A DNA stretch of 64,000 bases from Halomonas borealis. Its GTDB lineage: Bacteria; Pseudomonadota; Gammaproteobacteria; Pseudomonadales; Halomonadaceae. The notes below the pieces were generated by a model. It was not told where the DNA came from. It did no database searches and saw only the letters and a list, made by a program, of their open reading frames with translations. Made by a program: the position numbers and the translations under genes. Location of the stretch: positions 124,001-188,000 of the forward strand of contig NZ_SDMO01000004.1 of NCBI RefSeq assembly GCF_004798905.1, read 5' to 3'. Below, in pieces: positions 29,649 to 38,586 of this stretch (the stretch's first letter is position 1; every line of letters begins with the position of its first letter).

Positions 29649-30662
29649 TCAATCCCGGCGTGGCAGGTGGCGAAGCGGTAATACCGGCGCATCACGGGAC
29701 TGCAGGCGGTCCTGACTGGGTGCGCAGTCGAAGAAGCGGCGATAGGCGCGGGAAAAGTGTTCCAGGGAGCCGAAGCCGGCGCTGGTCGCCACCTGGGCAA
29801 CGCCGAGATCGGTCTGCTGGAGCAGCCGATGGGCGCGGTTGATGCGCAGCCAAAGATAGTATCGCTTGGGCGTGACGCCGAGCTCGGCCTTGAAGCGCCG
29901 TTCGAGCTGGCGCACAGAGAGTCCGACCTGCTCGGCCAGCTCGGCGCTGCTCAGCGGCGCTTCGATGGCCCGGCGCATCAGCCGGACCACGCGACGCATC
30001 TGGGCCGACGTTTGGGAACGGTGCTCCGGTGCGGCGGCCAGTTGGATGGCGTCGCCCGGGCGCTGGCGGCGTTCCAGCAGATGGTTGCGCAGTTCCTCCA
30101 TCAGCGGCGCCTCGACCCGGGTGGCCAGCCAGGCCAGCATCATGTCGAGCACCGCCGTGCCACCGGCGCAGGTCAGGCGATCTCCGTCCAGGGTGTAGAG
30201 TTCGCCCTCGGCGTCTACCCGGGGATAGAGCTCGCGGAAGCCCTCCAGGTTGTCCCAGTGCACCGCCGCCCGTCGTCCGTCGAGCAGGCCCGCCGTAGCC
30301 AGCACCTCGCTGCCCATCTCGATGCCGCCGAGGGTGGCGCCGGCGGCGGCGCAGTGGCGCAGCCACATGGCCAGAGGTCGATCGCCGGTGAGCACCTTGG
30401 TCTCGAAGCTCGCCAGTACCAGCACCCCGTCCAGCTCGGTGGGCGCCGGCCAGTCCGCTTCCACGTTCAACGGCACGCCGTTGGAGGCCGAAATCGTTGG
30501 CTCACCGCCCAGCAGCCGCCATTCGAAGAGCGGCTCCTGGGCCAGCCAGTTGACGATGAACAGCGGATCCAGCAATGCCCCCAGGCCGGCGAAGGAGAAC
30601 TGCGGCTGCAGCAGGATGCCGAGCCGATACGGCGGCGAGGCGGCAGCGGGAGTGTCGGGCAT
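29649..30662 (-). CDS. GATase1-like/AraC-family transcriptional regulator (GbdR/CdhR type)
   Basis: A 337-residue regulator. The N-terminal DJ-1/PfpI-like domain (residues ~10-180) lacks an obvious catalytic cysteine, as in the GlxA/GbdR group. The C-terminal AraC double helix-turn-helix covers ~215-325 (LSSAELAEQVGLSVRQLERR and GVAQVATSAGFGSLEHFSRA). In Pseudomonas and Burkholderia this subfamily (GbdR, CdhR, SouR) controls glycine betaine, carnitine and sarcosine catabolism. It starts 9 bp after the aldolase gene, at the end of an operon full of amine-type enzymes, so it is the best candidate for the operon's activator. The Shine-Dalgarno is weak, suggesting coupling to the aldolase gene. 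Confidence 0.9.
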   Translation of the reverse strand: MPDTPAAASPPYRLGILLQPQFSFAGLGALLDPLFIVNWLAQEPLFEWRLLGGEPTISASNGVPLNVEADWPAPTELDGVLVLASFETKVLTGDRPLAMWLRHCAAAGATLGGIEMGSEVLATAGLLDGRRAAVHWDNLEGFRELYPRVDAEGELYTLDGDRLTCAGGTAVLDMMLAWLATRVEAPLMEELRNHLLERRQRPGDAIQLAAAPEHRSQTSAQMRRVVRLMRRAIEAPLSSAELAEQVGLSVRQLERRFKAELGVTPKRYYLWLRINRAHRLLQQTDLGVAQVATSAGFGSLEHFSRAYRRFFDCAPSQDRLQSRDAPVLPLRHLPRRD

Positions 30663-30671
30663 GGCGTGGTC

Positions 30672-31406
30672 TCAGCTCCGGTAGTCGTCGCCTTCCTTGT
30701 CGAGGAGGCGCATCAGCGCCGCAAAGTGGGCCTGGGGAGCGCCCGACTGGGCATGAACGTCCCATTGGGCTGCGGTCTTGCGGGCCACCTCCGGCGTCAC
30801 GGGAGCCAGCGGCAGGCCGCTGGCCCGGGCCACCAGGTAGGAGCGGCAGGCGCGCTCGAAATAATAGAGGTTATCGAAGGCCCCGGCGACATCGGCACCG
30901 GTGGCGATCACGCCGTGGTTGCCCAGCAGCAGGATCGGCGCCGCGCCGGCCAGCCGGCCCAGGCGCTCGGCCTCGTCGTCCAGGCCCATGCCGTCGAAGC
31001 CGCGGTCGACCACCATGCGCTCGAAGAAGCGCATGGCGTTCTGCTCCACCGGCGGCAGCTCGGGCTCGGCCAGGCACGCCAGGGCGGTGGCGTAGAGCGA
31101 GTGGGTGTGCAGGATGCAGCCCACCGCGTGGCCTTGTCGATGCATGGCGCCGTGGATGGCCCAGGCGGTGGGGTCGAGGCCCGCGGGGCGCGTGTCGCCC
31201 CGGGCCTCGACCTCCAGCAGGTCGCTGGCGCGCAGCTCGGCGAAGTGGCGGCCCGCGGGGTTGATCAGGAAGCGCTCGCCGGCCTCGTCGGTGGCCAGGC
31301 TGCAGTGGTTGGCGGTGGCCTCGTGCAGGTCCAGCCGGGCCAGCCAGCGCAGGGCGCCGGCCAGCTGTTCCCGGGGCGTGCCCGGGACCTCGGGGATATC
31401 GCTCAT
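30672..31406 (-). CDS. Class II aldolase/adducin family protein
   Basis: A 244-residue metal-dependent enzyme. The zinc-binding histidines typical of the fold are visible in CILHTHSLYATALA and in ILLLGNHGVIATG. The N-terminal NHCSLATDEAGERFLINPAG matches the class II aldolase/adducin pattern. Members cleave or decarboxylate phosphorylated or hydroxy substrates; the substrate cannot be read here. GAGGAG lies just upstream of ATG 31406. It lies 14 bp after the aldehyde dehydrogenase gene and 9 bp before the regulator. In the operon it may act on a carbon chain left after amine removal (inference). Confidence 0.88.
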   Translation of the reverse strand: MSDIPEVPGTPREQLAGALRWLARLDLHEATANHCSLATDEAGERFLINPAGRHFAELRASDLLEVEARGDTRPAGLDPTAWAIHGAMHRQGHAVGCILHTHSLYATALACLAEPELPPVEQNAMRFFERMVVDRGFDGMGLDDEAERLGRLAGAAPILLLGNHGVIATGADVAGAFDNLYYFERACRSYLVARASGLPLAPVTPEVARKTAAQWDVHAQSGAPQAHFAALMRLLDKEGDDYRS

Positions 31407-31420
31407 GGTGAGCTCCTCGC

Positions 31421-32905
31421 TCAGTAGTGGATCCAGCGGGTCTTCAGCGCCATGTACTTGCGCATGCCGGCCAGCTCGTAGTCGCGGCCGATGCCCGACT
31501 CCTTCATGCCGCCGAAGGGCGTCTGGGGGCTCACCGCGTCGACGCCGTTGACCGTCACCGTGCCCGCTTGCAGGGCATCGCACTGGCGGTGGGCGCGGCC
31601 CAGGTCGGCGGTCCACAGCGAGGCGGCCAGGCCGTAGCGGCTGTCGTTGGCCAGTGCCACGCCCTCGGCCTCGTCGGCGAAGCGACTCACCGACAGCACC
31701 GGGCCGAAGATCTCCTCGTGGAACAGCCGATGCTCGGGGGTGACACCGGTGAACACCGTGGGCGCCACGAAGAGCTCGCCGCCGGCGGCCCTCAGCGGCT
31801 CGCCGCCGTGGCGCAGGGTGGCTTCTCGCCGGCCGATGGCCAGATAGTCGCAAACCTTATCGAACTGGCTGCGGCTGACCAAGGGGCCGAGGCGGGTGGC
31901 CGGATCCAGGGGGTCGTCGGGGACCAGGTTCGTCAGGCGCGCGTCCAGGGCCTCGAGGAAGGCGTCGTGGATGCCGTCCTGGAGCAGCAGCCGCGAATGG
32001 GCCGAGCAGACCTGGCCGGCGTGGGTGAAGATCCCGGCCACCGCGGCATCCACCGCCGCCGCCAGATCGGGGCAGTCGTCGAAGATCAGCAGCGGGCTCT
32101 TGCCGCCGCACTCCAGCCACACCGGCTTCATGTTGGACTCGCCGGCATACACCAGGAAGCGCTTGCCGATCTCGGTGGAGCCGGTGAAGCCCAGGGCGTC
32201 CACGTCGTCGTGGCGGCCCAGGGCCTCGCCGGCCAGGTGCCCGTGGCCCGGCACCACGTTGAGCACGCCGGTCGGCAGGCCGGCCGCCTGGCACAGCTCG
32301 GCCAGGCGCAGTGCCGACAGCGACGACTCCTCGGCGGGCTTGAGCACCAGGCTGTTGCCCGCGGCCAGCGCCGGGGCCAGCTTGACCGCGGCGTTATGCA
32401 GGGGATAGTTCCAGGGCACCACGGCGCCCACCACGCCCAGCGGCTCGTGGGTGATGGTGGCCTGGACGCCGGCCGGGGAGGGCGCGACGCGGTCGTAGGC
32501 CTTGTCCTGCACCTCGCCGTACCAGTCGAAGAGCACCGCGGCTTCCTCGGCGTCGTCGAGGGCCTCGGCGATGCACTTGCCGGCCTCCAGGCTGTCGAGC
32601 AGGGCCAGCTCCTCGGCGTGGGCGCGGATCTCGGCGGCGATGGCCAGCATCACCCGGCGGCGCTCGCCGGGCTCGGCCCGGGCCCAGTCGCCGGCGACGA
32701 AGGCCGCCCGGGCGGTGGCCACGGCACGCTCCACGTCGGTGGCCTCGCAGGCGGCGATGGCGGCGACCGGGGCCCCGCTCATGGGGGCGATCGAGTCCAG
32801 GGTGGCGCCGCCCGCGGCGGGGCAGCGCCGGCCGGCGATCCAGGCGCGGCCGTCGGCCTTCAGGGTGGCGGCGCGGCGCTTCCAGTCGTCATGGGTCAGG
32901 GGCAT
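31421..32905 (-). CDS. NAD(P)-dependent aldehyde dehydrogenase
   Basis: A 494-residue member of the ALDH superfamily. The general-base Glu lies in LECGGKSPLLIF and the nucleophilic Cys in GQVCSAHSRLLLQ. The cofactor-binding region contains VVPWNYPLHNA and GFTGSTEIGKRF, and PFGGMKESGIGRDYE is near the end. Spacing and motifs resemble betaine-aldehyde and gamma-aminobutyraldehyde dehydrogenases, but specificity is not resolved. AAGGAGG precedes ATG 32905. In this operon it probably oxidises the aldehyde made by the choline-dehydrogenase-like or Rieske enzyme. Confidence 0.93.
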   Translation of the reverse strand: MPLTHDDWKRRAATLKADGRAWIAGRRCPAAGGATLDSIAPMSGAPVAAIAACEATDVERAVATARAAFVAGDWARAEPGERRRVMLAIAAEIRAHAEELALLDSLEAGKCIAEALDDAEEAAVLFDWYGEVQDKAYDRVAPSPAGVQATITHEPLGVVGAVVPWNYPLHNAAVKLAPALAAGNSLVLKPAEESSLSALRLAELCQAAGLPTGVLNVVPGHGHLAGEALGRHDDVDALGFTGSTEIGKRFLVYAGESNMKPVWLECGGKSPLLIFDDCPDLAAAVDAAVAGIFTHAGQVCSAHSRLLLQDGIHDAFLEALDARLTNLVPDDPLDPATRLGPLVSRSQFDKVCDYLAIGRREATLRHGGEPLRAAGGELFVAPTVFTGVTPEHRLFHEEIFGPVLSVSRFADEAEGVALANDSRYGLAASLWTADLGRAHRQCDALQAGTVTVNGVDAVSPQTPFGGMKESGIGRDYELAGMRKYMALKTRWIHY

Positions 32906-32937
32906 GGAGCCTCCTTGTCGTCGTCTTGTGTGATCGT

Positions 32938-33894
32938 TCAGAGATCGAGCACCAGGCGCGCTCCCGCGGGGCGGGAGACGCAGGCGTAGAGGGTGTCGTT
33001 GGCGGCCTTCTCGGCGTCGTCCTGGAGGACGTCGCGATGCTCCACGGCGCCCTCGATCACGCCGCAGGCGCAGGTGCCGCAGGCGCCCTCGCCACACAGG
33101 GTGGGCGGGGCGACGCCGGCGCGGCTCAGGCCGTCGAGCAGCGATTCGTCGGCGGCCAGGGTGAGGGTCCGGCCGCTGCGCGCCAGCACGATCTCGCACC
33201 GGCCGTCCCGGGGCGTGGCATCGGGTGTCGTGCCGCGAAAGCGCTCCAGGCGCAGGCAGCCCGCCGGCCAGGCTTCGGCCTCGGCCTCGGCCTCCAGGGC
33301 GGCGAGCAGGCCCTCGGGGCCGCAGGCGTGGATCCGGGTGGCGGCGTCGACCTCGCCGGCCAGCGCGGCGAGGTCGACGCGACCGCTGCGGGCCGAGACG
33401 TGCAGGTGCAGGGCACCCTCGGGCAGCAGGGCGGCGAGCGTGTCGGCGAAGGCGGCGTCCTCCTCCCGGCGCACCAGGTAGTGCACCTCCGGGATGGTAT
33501 CGAGTTGGCACAGCCGGCGGGCCATGGCCACCAGCGGGGTGATGCCGATGCCGCCGCCGATCAGCACCTGGCGGTGGCCACCCTCGTCGAGCGGGAAGCG
33601 ATCCCGGGGTGTCGAGGCGGCGAGCGCCAGGCCCTCCGGGGCCTGGTCGGCCAGGAAGGCCGAGCCACCCCGGGAGTCGGGTTCGCGCAGCACGCCCAGG
33701 CGGTAACGGCCGTCGGCCCCGTCGTCGAGGAGTGAGTAGTGGCGCGTGAGCCCGCCCGGCAGTTCGAGCTCCAGGTGCGCGCCGGGCGGGGCCGGCGGCA
33801 GCGGCGTGCCGCCTTCGGCCTCGAGGGTCAGCTCGACGACGGCCGGAGCCAGCCGGCGGCGGCGGGTCAGGATCAGCGACAGGCGATCGGACAT
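32938..33894 (-). CDS. Rieske oxygenase reductase: flavin, NAD and [2Fe-2S] domains (VanB/CntB/GbcB type)
   Basis: A 318-residue reductase. The N-terminal flavin-binding barrel contains RHYSLLDD, the NAD(P)-binding domain has LIGGGIGITPLVAMARRL and HACGPEGLLAAL, and the C-terminal plant-type ferredoxin has LCGEGACGTCACGV plus LYACVSR. This order is that of CntB, GbcB and vanillate demethylase reductases, which feed electrons from NAD(P)H to a Rieske oxygenase. GAGGAGG precedes ATG 33894. Its partner is surely the Rieske oxygenase encoded at 37361-38518, although four genes separate them. Confidence 0.93.
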   Translation of the reverse strand: MSDRLSLILTRRRRLAPAVVELTLEAEGGTPLPPAPPGAHLELELPGGLTRHYSLLDDGADGRYRLGVLREPDSRGGSAFLADQAPEGLALAASTPRDRFPLDEGGHRQVLIGGGIGITPLVAMARRLCQLDTIPEVHYLVRREEDAAFADTLAALLPEGALHLHVSARSGRVDLAALAGEVDAATRIHACGPEGLLAALEAEAEAEAWPAGCLRLERFRGTTPDATPRDGRCEIVLARSGRTLTLAADESLLDGLSRAGVAPPTLCGEGACGTCACGVIEGAVEHRDVLQDDAEKAANDTLYACVSRPAGARLVLDL

Positions 33895-33904
33895 GGGAAC
33901 CTCC

Positions 33905-35569
33905 TCAGCGTTGCCGGTGCTGCCAGTCGGGGTGGATCCACACCGGCGCCTCGCTGGGCGCCGGGGCGGGGCGGCCGAGGATCAGGTCGCTGGCCTTCTC
34001 GGCGATCATCACCGTCGGGGCATTGGTGTTGCCGCTGACGATGGTCGGCATCACGGAGGCGTCCACCACGCGCAGCCCCGCCAGGCCATGGAGGCGCAGC
34101 TCGGGGTCGACCACCGCCTCGGGATCGGTCACCGGACCCATCTTGCAGGTGCCGGCGGCGTGATAGCCGGTCTCGGTGGTGGCCCGGGCCCAGGCGTCCA
34201 GGGCCTCGTCGCTGTGGTAATCCGGCCCCGGGGTGATCTCCTCGCCGCGCAGGCCGTCGAAGGCCGGCTGCTCGATCAGCTCGCGGACCAGGCGCACCGC
34301 GGCGCGCATGTCGGCCCGGTCGCGCTCGGTGGCCAGGTAGTGGAAGACGATCTCCGGCGGCTTCGTCGGGTCGGGGGCCGCCAGGCGTACCCGGCCCAGG
34401 CTGGTGGGACGCATCAGGTCGATATGCACCTGGAAGGAGTGATCCTTGAGGGCCTCGACGCTGCCGGGCTCGACGGCCAGCGACATGAAGGTCAGCTGCA
34501 GGTCGGGGTGTTCGACTCCGGCCCGGGAGCGGAGGAAGGCCCCGGCATCGAACAGGTTGGTGCCGGCCAGCCCCCCACGATCGGCGAACCAGCGCATGCC
34601 CAGCCACCACTTGCGCGGTGCCCGCGTCCAGGGCGCGTGGGAGACCGGCCGGGGGCAGCGGTAGGCGACCACCGTATCCGGGTGATCGCTGAGCCGCCGG
34701 CCGACCCCTTCCAGGCGGTGGGTGGCGTCGATGCCCCAGCGCTCGAGCTCGTCCGCGGGGCCGATGCCGGAGAGCATCAGCAGCTGGGGGCTGTTGATGG
34801 CGCCGCCGGCGAGCAGCACTTCCCGGCAGGCACGAGCCTCGACGTGGTTCGTGCCGCGTCGATAGACCACGCCACGGGCACGACCGCCCTCGACCAGCAC
34901 CTTCTCGGCCAGGGCACCGGTCATCACCGTCAGGTTGTCGCGGTGACGGGCCCGGGCCAGGTAGCCGCGGGCGGTGCTCCAGCGCCGCCCCTTCCAGGTG
35001 GTGCGGTCGACGCGGCCGAAACCTTCCTGGCGGTAGCCGTTCACGTCAGCGCTGGCGCCATAGCCGGCCTGCTCGCCGGCTTCGAGGAAGGCGCGGGAAA
35101 GCGGGTCGGTCGGCTGGCCCGGGCTGACGCGTAGCGGGCCGTCGCCGCCGTGGTAGTCGTCGCCGCCCTGGGCGTGGCCCTCGGCTCGCTTGAAGTAGGG
35201 CAGCACCTGGGCGTAGTCCCAGCCCTTGCAGCCGGCCTCGGCCCAGGCATCGTAGTCCCGGGCATGGCCGCGGATATAGACCATGCCGTTGATCGAGGAC
35301 GATCCGCCCAGAGTCCTGCCTCGGGGCGTGGCGATGTGGCGGCCGTCCAGGTGGGGTTCGGGGCCCGACCAGTAGTGCCAGTTGAAGCGCGGGCCGTCGA
35401 TGGCCGCGCCCATGGCCGCCGGCATGTGAATGGTCCAGGAGTGATCCTTGGGGCCGGCCTCGAGCAGCAGCACCCGGTAGCGGCCGTCGGCGCTCAGACG
35501 GTCGGCGAGCACGCAGCCTGCCGAGCCGGCGCCGACAATGATGTAGTCGTAGTCAGCGGGAGAATTCAT
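33905..35569 (-). CDS. GMC-family oxidoreductase, choline-dehydrogenase-like
   Basis: A 554-residue FAD enzyme of the glucose-methanol-choline family. It has the FAD motif YIIVGAGSAGCVLADRL, GRTLGGSSSINGMVYIRG, and the catalytic His/Asn pair in YHAAGTCKMG and SGNTNAPTVMIAEK. Segments such as DVNGYRQEGFG and FQVHIDLMRPTSLGRVRL follow BetA closely, so oxidation of a choline-like alcohol to the aldehyde is likely. It is not beside betB/betI as canonical betA is, so it is probably a specialised paralogue. ATG 35569 is chosen (GGAG upstream); 35611 is also open. The reductase gene starts 10 bp downstream. Confidence 0.92.
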   Translation of the reverse strand: MNSPADYDYIIVGAGSAGCVLADRLSADGRYRVLLLEAGPKDHSWTIHMPAAMGAAIDGPRFNWHYWSGPEPHLDGRHIATPRGRTLGGSSSINGMVYIRGHARDYDAWAEAGCKGWDYAQVLPYFKRAEGHAQGGDDYHGGDGPLRVSPGQPTDPLSRAFLEAGEQAGYGASADVNGYRQEGFGRVDRTTWKGRRWSTARGYLARARHRDNLTVMTGALAEKVLVEGGRARGVVYRRGTNHVEARACREVLLAGGAINSPQLLMLSGIGPADELERWGIDATHRLEGVGRRLSDHPDTVVAYRCPRPVSHAPWTRAPRKWWLGMRWFADRGGLAGTNLFDAGAFLRSRAGVEHPDLQLTFMSLAVEPGSVEALKDHSFQVHIDLMRPTSLGRVRLAAPDPTKPPEIVFHYLATERDRADMRAAVRLVRELIEQPAFDGLRGEEITPGPDYHSDEALDAWARATTETGYHAAGTCKMGPVTDPEAVVDPELRLHGLAGLRVVDASVMPTIVSGNTNAPTVMIAEKASDLILGRPAPAPSEAPVWIHPDWQHRQR

Positions 35570-35626
35570 CGTGACTCCAGAAGGGAGGCGGACGCGTCGA
35601 GCGCCCGACACCGCTGGGATTGAGAC

Positions 35627-36559
35627 TCAGTGATCGGCCAGCTGAGCGTTCGTATAGGCCTTCAGGGCGGGCGTGCTGCCATCGGCGGTGGTGATCCCCT
35701 CCAGCCACTCGCCGACTCGGTCAGGGTTGGCGTCGAGCCACTCGCCGGCGACCTCGGCCAGGGGGCGCTCCTCGCGGCCGAAGGCCTGTACCCAGGCGTT
35801 CTGTACCTCGATGGGCACGACCAGTTGCTCGAGAAGGGCGGCGACGTTGGGCTCACGTTCGAGGAAGTCGGCATTGGCGATGGTGGAAACGGTGCTGTCA
35901 GCCCCCCATAGGCCTTCCGGGTCCTTCAGGTAGTGCACGTCGTAGACGACGTTCATCCAGTGTGGCTCCCAGGCGAGGAAGGCCGTCCAGCGTGCGTCGT
36001 CGTTATTGGCCTCGAGCTGCGAGAGCATGCCGGTGACGCTGGAGCCGACCACCCGCCAGTCGCCCAGTCCGTAGGCGTCGTTCTCGATGGCTCCCTGCAT
36101 GATCTCGTTGCCGACGTTGCCGGGTTCGATGCCGTAGAAACTGTGATTGAAGCGTTCGGCGTGATCGGCCAGGTCGGCCATGGAGTGCACGCCGGCCTCC
36201 CAGGCTTGACCGGGCACGGCGAGCTTGAAACGCGCGCCCTGGATGTTTTGTGCTACCTCGACCAGTGCGCCGCTCTCCAGGCGTGGATCGAGCATGGCCC
36301 CCTGGGAGGGGCGCCACAGGGCCATGTCGACGTCGATGTCGCCGCCGACCAGAGCTTCCAGGATGATGGCGGTGCTGGCTTCCTTCACGCTGGTCGCGTA
36401 GCCCAGGCGCTCCAGCAGTTGACTGGCGACCTCGGTCTTGACGGTGGCGCCGGGCCAGGGCGGGGTGGCGAAGCGCACCTCGTCGGCCTGGGCGATGCCG
36501 GTGGCGCCCAGGGTGGCGGCCAGCAGGCCGGCGCGCAGGACATGGGAGTGCTGGGTCAT
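35627..36559 (-). CDS. Glycine-betaine/proline-type ABC substrate-binding protein (orphan)
   Basis: A 310-residue periplasmic binding protein of the OpuAC/ProX type. The signal peptide ends GIAQA-DE. The mature part begins VRFATPPWPGATVKTEVASQ and includes GDIDVDMALWRP and FLAWEPHWMN, with the tryptophans expected in a quaternary-ammonium aromatic box. ATG 36559 (AGGAG upstream) is chosen over an upstream start without signal. No ABC permease or ATPase is adjacent, so it must use a transporter encoded elsewhere or act as a sensor. Its place in the operon argues that the substrate is betaine-like. Confidence 0.9.
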   Translation of the reverse strand: MTQHSHVLRAGLLAATLGATGIAQADEVRFATPPWPGATVKTEVASQLLERLGYATSVKEASTAIILEALVGGDIDVDMALWRPSQGAMLDPRLESGALVEVAQNIQGARFKLAVPGQAWEAGVHSMADLADHAERFNHSFYGIEPGNVGNEIMQGAIENDAYGLGDWRVVGSSVTGMLSQLEANNDDARWTAFLAWEPHWMNVVYDVHYLKDPEGLWGADSTVSTIANADFLEREPNVAALLEQLVVPIEVQNAWVQAFGREERPLAEVAGEWLDANPDRVGEWLEGITTADGSTPALKAYTNAQLADH

Positions 36560-36596
36560 GGAGAAACTCCTCAAAGTGTTGTTATCGATACGCGAG

Positions 36597-37364
36597 TCAG
36601 AATCCGCAGACTCCTCCGCCATCCACCGAGAGGATGGCGCCATGAGTGAAGCCGGCGCGGGGCGAGGCGAGATAGAGAATGGCGTCGGCGACTTCCTCGG
36701 GGCGGGCCATGCGGCCGATCGGTGCCCGGGATCGGGCTGCCGCCAGGTAGGCCTCGCGATCGCCGCTGGTCTCGGCGGCGGCGTCGATCATGTCGGTGGC
36801 CACGTTGCCGGGGCAGACGCAGTTGACGCGGATGCGCCCGGCGAGCTCCAGGGCCAGCGCCCGGGTCAGGTTGACCACCGCCGCCTTGGCCGCCGAATAG
36901 GCGCTGCTCGGCGGGAAGCCGATCAGGCCGGCATCGGAGCCCAGGTTCACGGCGTTGCCACCGGTCGCTTCCAGATAAGGCAAGGCGGCTTGCAGGGTGA
37001 AGAAGGTGCCTGCCGCGTTGACGTCTATGGTGGTGTCCCAATGGGCCTGGCTGACGGCCTCGAAGGGGACTTCCTCGAATACGCCGGCGGCATTGACCAG
37101 GATGTCCAGCCCCCCGAGGTCGGTCACCGCGGCCTCCACCACGGCGGCGCATGAGGCTTGGTCGGACAGTCCCCCCGGCGCGGCGACCACCCGGGCCTGG
37201 TCGCCGAGAGCGCGCTGCAGGGCCTCGACGGAGTCTGCGCGGCGGGCGCCGATGGCGACCGTCGCACCTGCCTCGAGGAAGCGGCGCACGGTAGCAGCAC
37301 CGATCCCGCGGGCACCGCCGGTGACCAGCACCCGCTTGCCGGCGAAAGGCCTCTCGTCCGTCAT
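36597..37364 (-). CDS. Short-chain dehydrogenase/reductase
   Basis: A 255-residue classical SDR. It shows the cofactor motif VTGGARGIGAATVRR, the structural LVNAAG motif, and active-site residues in NLGSDAG with YSAAKAAVVN (Tyr and Lys). It ends with the common C-terminal GAILSVDGG. The substrate is unknown; in this operon it could oxidise a hydroxyl group next to the quaternary amine or reduce an aldehyde intermediate. ATG 37364 overlaps the Rieske oxygenase stop by four bases, giving translational coupling. Confidence 0.91.
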   Translation of the reverse strand: MTDERPFAGKRVLVTGGARGIGAATVRRFLEAGATVAIGARRADSVEALQRALGDQARVVAAPGGLSDQASCAAVVEAAVTDLGGLDILVNAAGVFEEVPFEAVSQAHWDTTIDVNAAGTFFTLQAALPYLEATGGNAVNLGSDAGLIGFPPSSAYSAAKAAVVNLTRALALELAGRIRVNCVCPGNVATDMIDAAAETSGDREAYLAAARSRAPIGRMARPEEVADAILYLASPRAGFTHGAILSVDGGGVCGF

Positions 37365-38518
37365 GCCGGGCCTCCATGCTCGCCGTGAAGGGCGCGATGG
37401 ACCAGACGATGGAAATTCAGCACCAGGTGTTCGCTCTCGTTGCTGCGCTCGGCGTCGATCATGTAGCGACCCTGGTCGTAGCCAAGCGAGCGCAGCCCCT
37501 TCTGCACCGTCACGTTGAGATCGATGTCCTCCGGGCCCAGGTCCTCGTTCATCCAGCGAATGCTGGCACGAGTCACCTCGGGCAGGGCGTCAGGAGCGTG
37601 GGCGCTGTAGTAGCCGAAGCGCAGGAGGCTGCGCTCGGCATCCAGCGGGATGATCATGAAGGTGCCCATGCACTGGGAGAACGGGAACTGATAGAAGGTG
37701 TTGTGGGGCCACAGGCCGATGTTGAAGAAGCCGTCGCCGTCTTCCACCGGCCGGCCGATGGGGACGCCGTAGGCCTCGTCGGCGTCGCGGTTCGGCGGGG
37801 CGCCGTAGGTCCACCAGTTATCGTGGTGGCGCAGGGTGTAGCCGGAGAAGTCGATCAGCGACGCCAGGTCGACATGACAGGGTCCCGAGAGCTGGAAGTG
37901 ATAGCCCTCGATGGAGTTGTCCATGATCACCTTCCAGTTGGCGGGGACGATGACGTCGTCCTCCTCGATCAGGTTCATCTCGTCGAGGTTGGGGATGGCA
38001 TCGCGGATCGCCGCTTCGGCACCGGGAAAGAGGTCGTGCATGTCCGCGGCATCGGGATCGAAGTTGAAGTAGACGCCGCCGGCGAAGACCTGCAGGCGTA
38101 CCGGAGGAATTCGGTAGTCGTCGACGTTGAAGGTCTCGATACGGTCACTGCGCGGGGCGGCTTTGAGGCGGCCGTCGGCGCCGTAGCACCAGGAATGGTA
38201 AGCGCAGCGGATCACTCCCTTGCGCACTCCGCGGGTCTCGTTCAGCAGGCGATTGCCACGGTGCTGGCAGACGTTATGGAAGGCATGTAGCTCGCCCTTC
38301 TGGTCGCGTATCAGGATCACGCTCTGGTCGAAGATATCGCGCACCACGAAGGCGCCGGACTGATCGAGTTCGTTGACGTGGCAGCCGAAGTGCCAGGCGC
38401 CCATGAAGATATGCTCGCGTTCGGCGTTGAATAGCGCCGGGTCGTAGAAGTAGCGGGAGGGTAGGGTCAGGGCAGTTTCGGGGCTCTGGGCAGCCCAAGC
38501 CTGGGGCGTCTGTGACAT
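37361..38518 (-). CDS. Rieske-type oxygenase, alpha subunit (CntA/GbcA-like)
   Basis: A 385-residue non-heme iron oxygenase and first gene of the operon. The Rieske [2Fe-2S] ligands are in CQHRGNRL and CAYHSWCYG (CxH and CxxH). The mononuclear-iron region reads NWKVIMDNSIEGYHF, with Glu where carnitine oxygenase CntA also has its bridging Glu. The two iron histidines are separated by seven residues (H-FQLSGPC-H) rather than the usual four. The C-terminal VQKGLRSLGYDQGRYMID resembles CntA/YeaW. This family oxidises quaternary amines such as carnitine, glycine betaine or stachydrine. GAGGT precedes ATG 38518. The electron donor is the reductase at 32938-33894. Confidence 0.9.
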   Translation of the reverse strand: MSQTPQAWAAQSPETALTLPSRYFYDPALFNAEREHIFMGAWHFGCHVNELDQSGAFVVRDIFDQSVILIRDQKGELHAFHNVCQHRGNRLLNETRGVRKGVIRCAYHSWCYGADGRLKAAPRSDRIETFNVDDYRIPPVRLQVFAGGVYFNFDPDAADMHDLFPGAEAAIRDAIPNLDEMNLIEEDDVIVPANWKVIMDNSIEGYHFQLSGPCHVDLASLIDFSGYTLRHHDNWWTYGAPPNRDADEAYGVPIGRPVEDGDGFFNIGLWPHNTFYQFPFSQCMGTFMIIPLDAERSLLRFGYYSAHAPDALPEVTRASIRWMNEDLGPEDIDLNVTVQKGLRSLGYDQGRYMIDAERSNESEHLVLNFHRLVHRALHGEHGGPA

Positions 38519-38586
38519 GAATTACCTCGAGCAGCAGGAGTGTGATGCGCTCGAGCTTAGGGAGGAGGATGGCGAGGTGCATGATA

